Origin: Amycolatopsis suaedae
Lineage (GTDB): Bacteria; Actinomycetota; Actinomycetes; Mycobacteriales; Pseudonocardiaceae
Direction: 5' to 3'
DNA: 64,000 nt
Assembly (NCBI RefSeq): GCF_004214935.1
Contig: NZ_SFCC01000013.1
Span: 221,081-285,080, forward strand
Part shown: positions 9,100 to 17,231 of the stretch, in pieces
Position numbering within the stretch: the first letter of the stretch is position 1
Layout of the letters: every line of letters starts with the position of its first letter
Program-made: the position numbers and the translations under genes
Notes under the pieces: model-generated
Databases searched by the model: none
Told to the model about the DNA's origin: nothing
The model's input: the letters and a program-made list of their open reading frames with translations, nothing else

Positions 9100-9993
9100 G
9101 TGGGTGTGACGACACCGGATCCCGCCACCGAAGCGTTCCTGACCCACCGCAACCTGCTGTTCACCGTCGCCTACGAGATGCTCGGCTCGGCCGCCGACGC
9201 GGAGGACGTGCTGCAGGAGACCTGGCTGCGCTGGGCTGGCGTCGACCTCGGCACGGTCCGCGACCAGCGTGCCTACCTGGTCCGGATCACCACGCGGCAG
9301 GCGCTCACCCGGCTGCGCACGCTCGGCAGGCGCAAGGAGTCCTATGTCGGGTCGTGGCTGCCCGAACCGCTGCTGACCGCGCCAGACGTGGCCGAGGACG
9401 TCGAACTGGCCGAGAACGTCTCGATGGCGATGCTGCTGGTGCTGGAGACGCTCGCGCCGACCGAACGGGCGGTGTTCGTGCTGCGGGAGGTGTTCGACCT
9501 CGGCTACGACGAGATCGCCGATGCCGTCGGCAAGAGCCCGGCCGCGGTCCGGCAGATCGCGCACCGCGCGCGGAACCACGTCGCGGCGCGGCGGCCGCGC
9601 GGCACGGTGTCCGCGGCACAGGCCCGGTCCGCGCTGGAGGCGTTCCGGCAGGTGATCGAAACCGGTGACCTGCAACGGTTGCTGGACATCCTCGCGCCCG
9701 ACGTGGTCATGCTCGGCGACGGCGGCGGGATCAAGCAGGCCGTGCCACGGCCGATCGTGGGCGCCGACAAGGTGGCCCGCCTGCTGGCCGCCGGGATGGC
9801 CAGGGTCGCCGGCCGGATGACGGTGCGGTCGGCGCAGGTCAACGGCTACCCGGCGCTGATCCTCGCGCTGGACGGGGAACTCGACACCGTGGTGGCGGTG
9901 CGCATGGACGACGGCCTCGTCACCGGCCTGTACGCCGTGCGCAACCCGGAGAAGCTGTCGCACATGGAGCGGGAGACGGTCCTGAGCCGGTGA
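9100..9993 (+). CDS. sigJ: ECF41-family RNA polymerase sigma factor (SigJ type)
   Basis: 297 residues from a GTG at 9100, or from the GTG at 9106. Sigma region 2 (AYEMLGSAADAEDVLQETWLRW) and region 4 (LAPTERAVFVLREVFDLGYDEIADAVGKSPAAVRQIAHRARNHV) are followed by a C-terminal SnoaL-like domain of about 100 residues. The ECF41 hallmarks are visible: WLPEPL in the linker, DGGG with K two residues later, and NPEKL near the end. These factors have no separate anti-sigma; the C-terminal extension tunes activity. The divergent AhpD-like gene is the probable target. Confidence 0.93.
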   Translation: MGVTTPDPATEAFLTHRNLLFTVAYEMLGSAADAEDVLQETWLRWAGVDLGTVRDQRAYLVRITTRQALTRLRTLGRRKESYVGSWLPEPLLTAPDVAEDVELAENVSMAMLLVLETLAPTERAVFVLREVFDLGYDEIADAVGKSPAAVRQIAHRARNHVAARRPRGTVSAAQARSALEAFRQVIETGDLQRLLDILAPDVVMLGDGGGIKQAVPRPIVGADKVARLLAAGMARVAGRMTVRSAQVNGYPALILALDGELDTVVAVRMDDGLVTGLYAVRNPEKLSHMERETVLSR

Positions 9994-9996
9994 GTG

Positions 9997-10917
9997 TCAG
10001 ACGTCGGCGTTGCCACCGGTGCAGACGACGGCGACCGTGCGGCCGGCGAAGCGGTCCCGGTGCGCCAGCACGGCCGCGAGCGCGGCGGCGCCGGCACCCT
10101 CGGCGAGGGTGTGCGCGTCCCGCATCAGCACCCGCTGCGCTTCGGCGATGGCGTCGTCGCCGACCAGCAGGAAGTCGGCCAGGTGCGCACGCATGAGCCG
10201 CTGGGTCAGCTCGAACCCGGACCCGGTGGCCAGTCCCCCGACCACCGTCCTGTTCGGACGTTCGACGACGCCGCCCGCACGCCACGAGTCGTGGGCGGCC
10301 GGTGACGCGGCCGACTGCACGCCGATCACCTCGCAGCCGGGTGCCAGCGCCGCCGCGACCACGCCGGCCGCGGCGGCACCGCTGCCGCCGCCGACCGGCA
10401 CGACGATCACGTCGATGTCCGGCGAATGGGTGAACATCTCCACGTACAGCGTCCCCACCCCGGCCACCAGCTCCGGGTCGTCGGCGGCGGTCACCAGCCG
10501 CATTCCCCGCTCCCGCGCGAGGTTCACCGCGTACGGCCGGGCCTCGTCGAACGTCGCCCCGTACTCGACCAGCTCCGCCCCCAGCGCCCGCACCGCCCGC
10601 GCCTTGACCGGGCTGGGATCGCGGGGCATGACGATCGTGCACGGCGCGCCGAACCGGGCGGCCGCGTAGGCCAGGGACTGGGCGTGGTTGCCGGTGGAGT
10701 ACCCGAGCACCCCGCGCGCCCGCTGCGCCGGCGACATCGCGGTCAGCAGCGTCAGCCCGCCACGCACCTTGAACGCGCCCGTCGGCTGCGTGTTCTCGTG
10801 CTTGACCAGCACGGTCGTGCCCGCCGCCCGGTCGATCAGCGGGTAGTTCCACATCGGGGTGGGCGGCAGGTGCCCGGCGACCACGCGGTGCGCTCGCAGC
10901 ACGTCGGTGATGTCCAT
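9997..10917 (-). CDS. Threonine dehydratase-like PLP enzyme
   Basis: 306 residues from the ATG at 10917; a longer open frame to 11046 runs through the LysR promoter and is unlikely. It has the fold-type II PLP signature: KHENTQPTGAFKVRGG with the Schiff-base lysine, the asparagine loop STGNHAQSLA, the phosphate-binding glycine loop VPVGGGSGAAAAG, and CTGGN near the end. The family includes threonine/serine dehydratases and related ammonia-lyases. It is shorter than IlvA and lacks the ACT regulatory domain, so it is probably catabolic. It is divergent from a LysR regulator that likely controls it. Confidence 0.88.
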   Translation of the reverse strand: MDITDVLRAHRVVAGHLPPTPMWNYPLIDRAAGTTVLVKHENTQPTGAFKVRGGLTLLTAMSPAQRARGVLGYSTGNHAQSLAYAAARFGAPCTIVMPRDPSPVKARAVRALGAELVEYGATFDEARPYAVNLARERGMRLVTAADDPELVAGVGTLYVEMFTHSPDIDVIVVPVGGGSGAAAAGVVAAALAPGCEVIGVQSAASPAAHDSWRAGGVVERPNRTVVGGLATGSGFELTQRLMRAHLADFLLVGDDAIAEAQRVLMRDAHTLAEGAGAAALAAVLAHRDRFAGRTVAVVCTGGNADV

Positions 10918-10973
10918 GCCCACACTGTCGCCCAGTTCGAGCCATAGCTCCAATGTCGGTTTTCTCGGCAAGC

Positions 10974-10992
10974 ATCGATATGGTCTATCGAT
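10974..10992. promoter_or_regulatory. LysR operator overlapping the -10 and start codon of its own gene
   Basis: ATCGATA, five bases, TATCGAT: a perfect 7-bp inverted repeat. It covers a TATGGT -10 hexamer (10979-10984) that ends six bases before the ATG at 10991, so the LysR mRNA is probably leaderless and autorepressed. The spacing fits a LysR T-N11-A box. Confidence 0.6.
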
Positions 10993-11863
10993 GGATCTCA
11001 CCCGCCTGCGGGTCCTGGTGGCGGTCGCCAGGACCGGCTCGGTCACCGCCGCGGCAGAGGCACTGCACTACGCCCAGCCGTCGGTCAGCCACCATCTGGC
11101 CAGGCTGGAGGCCGAGGCCGGGGTACCGCTGGTGCAGCGCGCCGGCCGCGGCATCCGGCTCACCGACGCGGGCCGTCTCCTCGTGGAGCGGGCCGAGGAG
11201 ATCCTCGGCCAGGTGGAGTCCGTCCGCACCGAACTGGCCGCGCACGCCGGTCTGCGGGTGGGCCGGGTCCGGCTCGCCGCCTTCCCGTCCGCGCTGGCCA
11301 CGCTGGTGCCGGAGGCGGCGGCCCGGCTGGCGTCCGCCCACCCCGGCATCGAGCTGGCCCTGTCCGAGGCCGAACCGCCCGAGGCCCTGGCCGCGCTGCG
11401 GGGCGGGGAGGCCGACGCGGCGCTGGTCTTCGAGCACGACACCCCGGTGCGGGGCGACCACCGCAACACCACGCTCGTCCCGGTGCTGGAGGACCCGCTG
11501 TACGTGGTCACGCCTGCCGGCCGGGCGCCGGAGTCCACTCTGGACTCCTACCGCGCCGACCGGTGGATCGCCGGGTGCACACGCTGCCGCGCCCACCTGC
11601 TGTCGCTGTGCGACTTCACGCCGGACATCCGGTTCGAGACCGACGACTACGTCGCCGTCCAGGCGCTGGTCGCCGCCGGTCTCGGCGTCAGTGTCCTGCC
11701 CGGGCTGGCGCTGCGTGCCCACCGCCATCCCGGTGTCCGGACCGCCGAACTGCCCGGAACCCGGCGGCTGGTCTCGGTCGCGGTCTACGGCAGGCCGCCC
11801 GCGCCGCTGCCCGTGCAGGCGTTCCTGGAGGCGCTCGACGGTCGCCGGCCACGGCTACCATGA
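10991..11863 (+). CDS. LysR-family transcriptional regulator
   Basis: 290 residues from the ATG at 10991. The N-terminal winged helix MDLTRLRVLVAVARTGSVTAAAEALHYAQPSVSHHLARLEAEAGVPL is followed by a substrate-binding-like effector domain (about 90-285). A TRCRAHLLSLC segment near residue 195 carries two cysteines. It is divergent from the threonine dehydratase-like gene and is probably its regulator, with an amino acid or keto acid as a possible inducer. A perfect dyad overlaps its promoter and start. Confidence 0.93.
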   Translation: MDLTRLRVLVAVARTGSVTAAAEALHYAQPSVSHHLARLEAEAGVPLVQRAGRGIRLTDAGRLLVERAEEILGQVESVRTELAAHAGLRVGRVRLAAFPSALATLVPEAAARLASAHPGIELALSEAEPPEALAALRGGEADAALVFEHDTPVRGDHRNTTLVPVLEDPLYVVTPAGRAPESTLDSYRADRWIAGCTRCRAHLLSLCDFTPDIRFETDDYVAVQALVAAGLGVSVLPGLALRAHRHPGVRTAELPGTRRLVSVAVYGRPPAPLPVQAFLEALDGRRPRLP

Positions 11864-11885
11864 CCGCTCCGGAACGGGAGACGCG

Positions 11886-12752
11886 GTGGAACGACGACAG
11901 CTGGAGTACTTCATCGCCGTGGTCGAGCACGGCGGGTTCACGCCGGCCGCGGCGGCGCTGCACGTGTCGCAACCCGCCCTGTCGCACTCGATCCGGGCCC
12001 TGGAACGGGAGCTGGGCGGCAGCCTGTTCCACCGGCTGCCCCACGGTGTCACCCTCACCGCCGCCGGTGAGGCACTGGTCCCGCCCGCGCAGCAGGTGCT
12101 GCGTGACCTGGTCACGGCGAGGTCGCTGGTCCGCGACGTCCTCGGGCTCGGCGGCGGCAGGCTCGACATCGTCTCGCAGACGACGCTGTCCGTCGATCCG
12201 CTGGCCGGGATGCTCGGCCGCTTCCGGCGGGTCCACCCCAGGGTCAGCGTGCGGGTGACCGACCCGGAACGCGGGTCCGCGGTGGTGCACATGGTCGGGG
12301 CCGGCGAGTGCGAGCTCGGCCTGGTGGACGCCTCGGTGCCCAGCGGTGACCTGTCCGGAATGGACCTGCCCGAACACGAGATGCACGTCGTGCTGCCCCC
12401 GGACCACCCGCATCCGGCCGGGGACACGATCACCGCGCGGGAGCTGTCCGGCCTGGACCTGATCGTCACCCCGCCGGGTACCGAGACCCGGGCGGCGGTG
12501 GACGAGGTCTGTGCCGCACTCGGCGTCGAACCCCGGATCGTCGTGGAGACCGCGCACCGGGCCATGATCCTGCCGCTGGTGCTGGCCGGGGTGGGGGCGT
12601 CGGTGCTGCCGACCGCCATGGCGTCGGGGGCGGTGCCGCACGGTGCCCGCATGGTGTCGGCCCGGCCGCGGCTGCTGCGCCGCGGCCGGCTGGTGTGGCG
12701 GCAGGGCCCGCTGTCCCCCGCCGCCAGGGCGTTCGTCGACATGGCGGTATAG
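11886..12752 (+). CDS. LysR-family transcriptional regulator
   Basis: 288 residues from a GTG at 11886, 22 bases after the preceding LysR gene. The winged helix RRQLEYFIAVVEHGGFTPAAAALHVSQPALSHSIRALERELGGSLFHR is classic LysR, with an effector domain to the C terminus. The close spacing to the first LysR suggests co-transcription, although the two are only distantly related. It ends 54 bases before the sulfatase promoter, so that gene could also be a target. The ligand is not deducible. Confidence 0.9.
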   Translation: MERRQLEYFIAVVEHGGFTPAAAALHVSQPALSHSIRALERELGGSLFHRLPHGVTLTAAGEALVPPAQQVLRDLVTARSLVRDVLGLGGGRLDIVSQTTLSVDPLAGMLGRFRRVHPRVSVRVTDPERGSAVVHMVGAGECELGLVDASVPSGDLSGMDLPEHEMHVVLPPDHPHPAGDTITARELSGLDLIVTPPGTETRAAVDEVCAALGVEPRIVVETAHRAMILPLVLAGVGASVLPTAMASGAVPHGARMVSARPRLLRRGRLVWRQGPLSPAARAFVDMAV

Positions 12753-12806
12753 GCACTCCTTATCGCCGTCATACAGAAGTCGTTCGGCCCACTTCCTGGA
12801 CCCCTG

Positions 12807-12836
12807 TTGACCGGACGGGCATCCGCTGCCCAGGCT
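12807..12836 (+). promoter_or_regulatory. Leaderless promoter of the sulfatase gene
   Basis: TTGACC (12807-12812), an 18-base spacer and CAGGCT (12831-12836) fit a housekeeping sigma promoter. The ATG at 12843 follows after six bases, with no ribosome site. The TTG at 12807 could be read as a start codon, but it is the -35 element. Confidence 0.6.
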
Positions 12837-12842
12837 GCGCAC

Positions 12843-15197
12843 ATGGCTGACTTCGACGCCGGACGGCACATCCTCCCGCGCCCGGACCCCCGCGTGTCGG
12901 CGCCGGCCGCCATGGACGTCCACGACCAGGACACCGCGTTCACCCCGGTCAGGCCGGTCCCGCCGCCGGAGTCCGCGCCGAACGTGGTCATCGTGCTGGT
13001 CGACGATCTCGGGTACGGCACGTCCAGCGCGTTCGGCGGGCCGTGCGCGATGCCGACGGCGGACCGCCTGGCGGACAACGGATTGCGCTACACCCGTTTC
13101 CACGTGACGGCGTTGTGCTCGCCGACCCGGCAGGCCCTGCTGACCGGGCGCAACCACCACTCGGTCGGCATGGGCGGGACCACCGAGATGGCCACCGCCG
13201 CGCCGGGGTACAACGGGTTCCGGCCGCGCAGCGCGGCGACACTGGCCCAGATCCTGCAGGGAAACGGCTACAGCACGGCGGCGTTCGGGAAGTGGCACCA
13301 GACCCCGCCGCGGGAGATCAGCGCCGTCGGGCCGTTCGACCGGTGGCCCACCGGGGAGGGCTTCGACACCTTCTACGGGTTCATGGGCGCCGAGATGAAC
13401 CACTGGTATCCGTTGCTGTATCAGGGAACCACGCCGGTCGAGCCGGACCGGGGCCCCGAGGACGGCTATCACCTCACCGAGGACCTCGTCGACCACGCCA
13501 TCGACTGGGTCCGCACCCAGCGGACGCTGACGCCGGACCGGCCGTTCTTCACCTACCTCGCGCTCGGCGCCGCGCACGCGCCGCTGCACGTCGGCAGGCA
13601 ATGGCGGGACCGCTACCGCGGGCGCTTCGACCACGGCTGGGACCGTCAGCGGGAGCTGACCCTGCGGCGGCAGAAGGAACTCGGCGTCGTGCCAGCCGAT
13701 ACCGAGCTGGCGCCGTGGGCCGAGGGCGTTCCGCACTGGGACGAGCTCACCGCCAACCAGCGCCGCCTGGCGGCGCGGTTCATGGAGACGTTCGCGGGGT
13801 TCACCGAGCACGCCGACGTCCAGGTGGGCAGGTTCACCGCCGCGCTGGAGGAACTCGGCGAGCTGGACAACACCCTGTTCCTCTACATCCTCGGCGACAA
13901 CGGCGCGTCCGGCGAGGGCGGCGTCGAGGGCACGATCGTCGAGCACCGGCTCGGGCACGGCGTGGTGGACGACCCGGACGAGATGATCGCGCACATCGAC
14001 GACATCGGCGGACCGGACAGCTACGCGATCGCCCCCGCCGGCTGGGCACTGGCGCTGAACACCCCGTTCCAGTGGACCAAGCAGGTGGCGTCCCACCTCG
14101 GCGGAACCCGGGACGGCATGATCCTGCACTGGCCGCGTGGCGTCGCCGACCGCGGCGGCCTGCGGCACCAGTTCACGCACGTGATCGACGTGCTGCCGAC
14201 GATCCTGGACTGCGTGGGGGTTCCGGCGCCGTTCAGCGTCGACGGTGTGCCCCAGCAGCCGATCGAGGGCACGAGCATGTGGCCCACGCTCGCCGATCCG
14301 CAGGCACCGGAACGGCACCGCACGCAGTACTTCGAGATGTGCGGCAACCGCGGGATCTACCACGACGGCTGGATGGCGGTCACCCGGCACGGCGTGCCCT
14401 GGGAGATGGTGCCGACGGCGGACCGCCGGTTCGCCGACGACGTCTGGGAGCTCTACAACCTGCGCAGCGACTGGAGCCAGGCCCGCGACCTGGCCGCCGA
14501 GCACCCCGAGACGCTGCGCCGCCTGCGGGACCTGTTCCTGATCGAGGCCGCGAAGTACCAGGTCTTCCCGTTGGACGACCGGGTCACCGAACGCGAGAAC
14601 CCCGCCCTGGCCGGGCGCGTCGACCTGCTCGGTGAGCGGACGTCGGTGACCTACCGCGGAGGGATGCGGCGATTCACCGAGGAGACCACGCTCAACGTCA
14701 AGAACCGCTCCCACAGCATCACCGCGGACATCGAGGTGCCGGAGACGGCCGAGGGCGTGCTGATCGCGCAGGGTGGCCGGTTCGGCGGCTGGTCGGTCTA
14801 CTTCGCCGGCGGGCGGCCGTCCTACACCTACAACTACTTCGGCCTGGAGCTGTTCACCGTCCGAAGCGGACGGACGCTGGCGCCGGGGCGGCACGAGGTC
14901 CGGCTGGAGTTCGGTTACGACGGCGGGGGTTTCGGCAAGGGTGGCACCGCCACGCTCGTCGTCGACGGTGAGAAGCACGCCTCCGGGCGGGTCGAACGGA
15001 CCATTCCCTACTACTTCTCCTTCGACGAGACCCTGGACGTCGGCGTCGACCTGGGCACCCCGGTGACCGACGACTACCCCGTCGGCGCCAACGAGTTCAC
15101 CGGGACCGTGCACACGGTCCGCGTCGACGTGGATCCCGAGACCGCGCCGCCGGAGCCCGACGGCGGGCTGCACCGGCGGGTCATGGGAGCCCAGTGA
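12843..15197 (+). CDS. Arylsulfatase (type I, formylglycine-dependent)
   Basis: 784 residues from the ATG at 12843. Metal-binding VDDLGYG near residue 44 and the sulfatase signature CSPTRQALLTGRN, whose Cys92 is the residue oxidised to formylglycine, are followed by the conserved GKWH and the late metal ligand DNGASGEGG. An extra C-terminal beta-rich domain of about 170 residues follows the catalytic core, as in the large arylsulfatases. No signal peptide is evident, so it is probably cytoplasmic. It hydrolyses sulfate esters; the substrate is unknown. Its TGA overlaps the GTG of the activating enzyme, so modification is made together with the substrate. Confidence 0.95.
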   Translation: MADFDAGRHILPRPDPRVSAPAAMDVHDQDTAFTPVRPVPPPESAPNVVIVLVDDLGYGTSSAFGGPCAMPTADRLADNGLRYTRFHVTALCSPTRQALLTGRNHHSVGMGGTTEMATAAPGYNGFRPRSAATLAQILQGNGYSTAAFGKWHQTPPREISAVGPFDRWPTGEGFDTFYGFMGAEMNHWYPLLYQGTTPVEPDRGPEDGYHLTEDLVDHAIDWVRTQRTLTPDRPFFTYLALGAAHAPLHVGRQWRDRYRGRFDHGWDRQRELTLRRQKELGVVPADTELAPWAEGVPHWDELTANQRRLAARFMETFAGFTEHADVQVGRFTAALEELGELDNTLFLYILGDNGASGEGGVEGTIVEHRLGHGVVDDPDEMIAHIDDIGGPDSYAIAPAGWALALNTPFQWTKQVASHLGGTRDGMILHWPRGVADRGGLRHQFTHVIDVLPTILDCVGVPAPFSVDGVPQQPIEGTSMWPTLADPQAPERHRTQYFEMCGNRGIYHDGWMAVTRHGVPWEMVPTADRRFADDVWELYNLRSDWSQARDLAAEHPETLRRLRDLFLIEAAKYQVFPLDDRVTERENPALAGRVDLLGERTSVTYRGGMRRFTEETTLNVKNRSHSITADIEVPETAEGVLIAQGGRFGGWSVYFAGGRPSYTYNYFGLELFTVRSGRTLAPGRHEVRLEFGYDGGGFGKGGTATLVVDGEKHASGRVERTIPYYFSFDETLDVGVDLGTPVTDDYPVGANEFTGTVHTVRVDVDPETAPPEPDGGLHRRVMGAQ

Positions 15198-16075
15198 GCT
15201 GCTGCGTACCGTCCGGCCCCGGCGACACCGCCCAGCGGCCGGCTCCGGCACCTGCCCGCCCGGCGGCGACCGAGGGCATGGTGCTCGTCCCGCCGGGCGA
15301 GTTCCGCATGGGCAGCGAGGACGCGTTCGCCTACCCGGCCGACGGTGAGGGGCCCGTTCGGACGGTGCGGCTCGAGGCGTTCCTGATCGACGCCCGCGCG
15401 GTGACCAACGCGGACTTCGCCCGCTTCACGGCCGAGACCGGTTACCGCACCACCGCGGAACGGGCGGGTTGGTCGTTCGTCTTCGCCGGCCTGCTCCCGG
15501 ACGACTTCCCGCCCACCCGGGGCGTCGCGGCCGCGCCGTGGTGGCGCCAGGTCGAGGGTGCGGACTGGCGCAGGCCGGACGGCCCGCACTCCGGCTGGGA
15601 GGACCGGCCGGACCATCCGGTCGTGCACGTCGACTGGCACGACGCCCTGGCCTACCGCGCCTGGGCGGGCACCCGTCTGCCCACCGAGGCGCAGTGGGAA
15701 CGGGCCGCGCGCGGCGGGCTGGAGTCGAAGGTGTTCCCGTGGGGCGACGAGCGGGAACCGGACGGGCACCATCGCATGAACGTGTGGCAGGGCAGCTTCC
15801 CGTCCCGCAACACCGTGGCCGACGGCTGGTACGGCACCTGCCCGGTGGACGCGTTCCAGCCCAACGGTTTCGGCCTGTACAACACCACCGGCAACGTGTG
15901 GGAGTGGTGCGCGGACCCGTTCCGTCCCGGTACCGGCGGACAGCGGGTCGCCAAGGGTGGTTCGTACCTGTGCCACGAGTCCTACTGCCGCCGCTACCGG
16001 GTGGCGGCACGGCAGGGCCTGGCCCCGGACTCGACGGCGGGCAACGTCGGGTTCCGCTGCGCCGCGATTCCCTAG
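15194..16075 (+). CDS. Formylglycine-generating enzyme (sulfatase activator)
   Basis: 293 residues; the GTG at 15194 overlaps the sulfatase stop in a GTGA. It has the SUMF1/FGE fold: GMVLVPPGEFRMGS, VTNADFARFTAETGYRTTAER, HPVVHVDWHDALAYRAWAG, LPTEAQWERAARGG, GNVWEWCADPF and the catalytic segment GGSYLCHESYCRRYRVAAR, whose two cysteines are the copper-binding active-site pair. It converts the CxPxR cysteine of the sulfatase to formylglycine using oxygen. The coupling gives one operon for an enzyme and its maturase. The 3' end overlaps convergent arsR by four bases. Confidence 0.95.
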   Translation: MSCCVPSGPGDTAQRPAPAPARPAATEGMVLVPPGEFRMGSEDAFAYPADGEGPVRTVRLEAFLIDARAVTNADFARFTAETGYRTTAERAGWSFVFAGLLPDDFPPTRGVAAAPWWRQVEGADWRRPDGPHSGWEDRPDHPVVHVDWHDALAYRAWAGTRLPTEAQWERAARGGLESKVFPWGDEREPDGHHRMNVWQGSFPSRNTVADGWYGTCPVDAFQPNGFGLYNTTGNVWEWCADPFRPGTGGQRVAKGGSYLCHESYCRRYRVAARQGLAPDSTAGNVGFRCAAIP

Positions 16076-16416
16076 AAGCTCAGGAATCCGGCCAGCCGGT
16101 CCAGCGCGCCGGGCACGACCCAGTAGTAGACCCAGGTTCCCCGGCGTTCGCAGTCGATGAGCCCGGCCTGCCGCAACAGCTTGAGGTGGTGGGAGATCGT
16201 CGGCTGGGACAGGTCGAACGCCGGGGTCAGCTCGCAGACGCAGATCTCGCCGTCGCGCTGCGAGGCGATCATCGACAGCAGCCGCAGCCGTACCGGGTCT
16301 CCCAGGGCCTTGAAGGCGACGGCCAGTTCGGCGGCCTGACCTGCCTCCAGCGAGGTGGTGGCCACGTTGTGGCAGCACTTCGTGTCCGGGCCGAGGACCT
16401 CCAGCTGTTTCGACAC
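16072..16416 (-). CDS. arsR: ArsR-family arsenite-responsive repressor
   Basis: 114 residues from a GTG at 16416 (SKQLEVLGPD follows); an ATG further upstream at 16470 would run through the operator. The winged helix is VAFKALGDPVRLRLLSMIA, then ICVCELTPAFDLSQPTISHHLKLLRQAGLIDCERRGTWVYYW. The ICVCEL cysteines in helix 3 are the usual arsenite ligands, and a CC pair lies near the N terminus. It is divergent from arsM with a strong dyad between. Arsenite should release it and induce both directions. Confidence 0.95.
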   Translation of the reverse strand: MSKQLEVLGPDTKCCHNVATTSLEAGQAAELAVAFKALGDPVRLRLLSMIASQRDGEICVCELTPAFDLSQPTISHHLKLLRQAGLIDCERRGTWVYYWVVPGALDRLAGFLSF

Positions 16417-16454
16417 ACTTCTATATTGACAGTCTTCAAACCAGCATGCAAGCC

Positions 16455-16478
16455 TTGTATCGACAACCATCGATACAA
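16455..16478. promoter_or_regulatory. ArsR operator
   Basis: TTGTATCGA, six bases, TCGATACAA: a perfect 9-bp inverted repeat between arsR and arsM. It abuts the AAGGAGG ribosome site of arsM (16477-16483), so bound ArsR would block the arsM start region. ATACAA-type half-sites are typical of ArsR. Confidence 0.75.
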
Positions 16479-16487
16479 GGAGGCGTC

Positions 16488-17231
16488 ATGGCCGACCTGC
16501 GAGAGACCGTCCGGGAGCGCTACGCCGCGGCCGCGCTGAAGGTCACCGGCGGCGAAACGGCTTGCTGCGGACCGACGGAGACCGACGAGAACTTCGGCTC
16601 CACCCTGTACGCCACCGACGAGCGGGACGCCCTGCCCGCCGACGCCGTCGCCGCCTCGCTGGGCTGCGGCAACCCGACCGCCGTCGCCGAACTCCGGGAG
16701 GGCGAGCGGGTGCTCGATCTCGGTTCCGGCGGCGGGATCGACGTGCTGCTGTCGGCGCGCCGGGTCGGCCCGTCGGGCAAGGCGTACGGGCTGGACATGA
16801 CCGACGAGATGCTCGCGCTGGCCGTGGCCAACGCGGAGCAGGCGGGCGCCACCAACGTCGAGTTCCTCAAGGGCACCATCGAGGCCATCCCGCTGCCCGC
16901 GGGCACGATCGACGTGGTGATCTCCAACTGCGTGATCAACCTGTCGGTGGACAAGCCCGCGGTGTTCGCCGAGATGTTCCGCGTCCTCACCCCCGGCGGC
17001 CGGATCGGCGTCACCGACGTCGTCGCCGAGGACCACCTCAGCAGCGCGCAGCGGGCCGAGCGCGGTGACCACGTGGGCTGCATCGCCGGTGCCCTGTCCT
17101 TCGCCGAGTACCGCGCCGGCCTGCTGGCCGCCGGGTTCACCGGCGTCGAGATCACCGCGACTCACCCGGTCGCCGACGCCATGCACTCGGCGATCGTCCG
17201 CGCCGTCAAGCCTGCCGGGGACACGGCGTGA
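16488..17231 (+). CDS. arsM: Arsenite methyltransferase
   Basis: 247 residues, ATG at 16488 with AAGGAGG upstream. It is a SAM-dependent methyltransferase with LDLGSGGGIDVLLSA (motif I), GLDMTDEMLALA and PLPAGTIDVVISNCVINLSVDK. Cysteines in ETACCGPT, SLGCGNP, SNCVINL and HVGCIAG match the conserved As(III)-binding set of ArsM. It methylates arsenite to methylated, partly volatile arsenicals in the cytoplasm. It is the first gene of a two-gene operon under arsR control and overlaps the next gene by a GTGA. Confidence 0.95.
   Translation: MADLRETVRERYAAAALKVTGGETACCGPTETDENFGSTLYATDERDALPADAVAASLGCGNPTAVAELREGERVLDLGSGGGIDVLLSARRVGPSGKAYGLDMTDEMLALAVANAEQAGATNVEFLKGTIEAIPLPAGTIDVVISNCVINLSVDKPAVFAEMFRVLTPGGRIGVTDVVAEDHLSSAQRAERGDHVGCIAGALSFAEYRAGLLAAGFTGVEITATHPVADAMHSAIVRAVKPAGDTA

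Noticed and set aside
12807..12842. Extended sulfatase start at the TTG
   Set aside because: The TTG is part of a -35 element; there is no ribosome site, and the next ATG gives a better leaderless start.
11688..15251. 1187-residue minus-strand open frame
   Set aside because: It is antisense to the LysR genes and the sulfatase, has Arg/Pro/Gly-rich low-information sequence and no domain. High GC content creates such frames.
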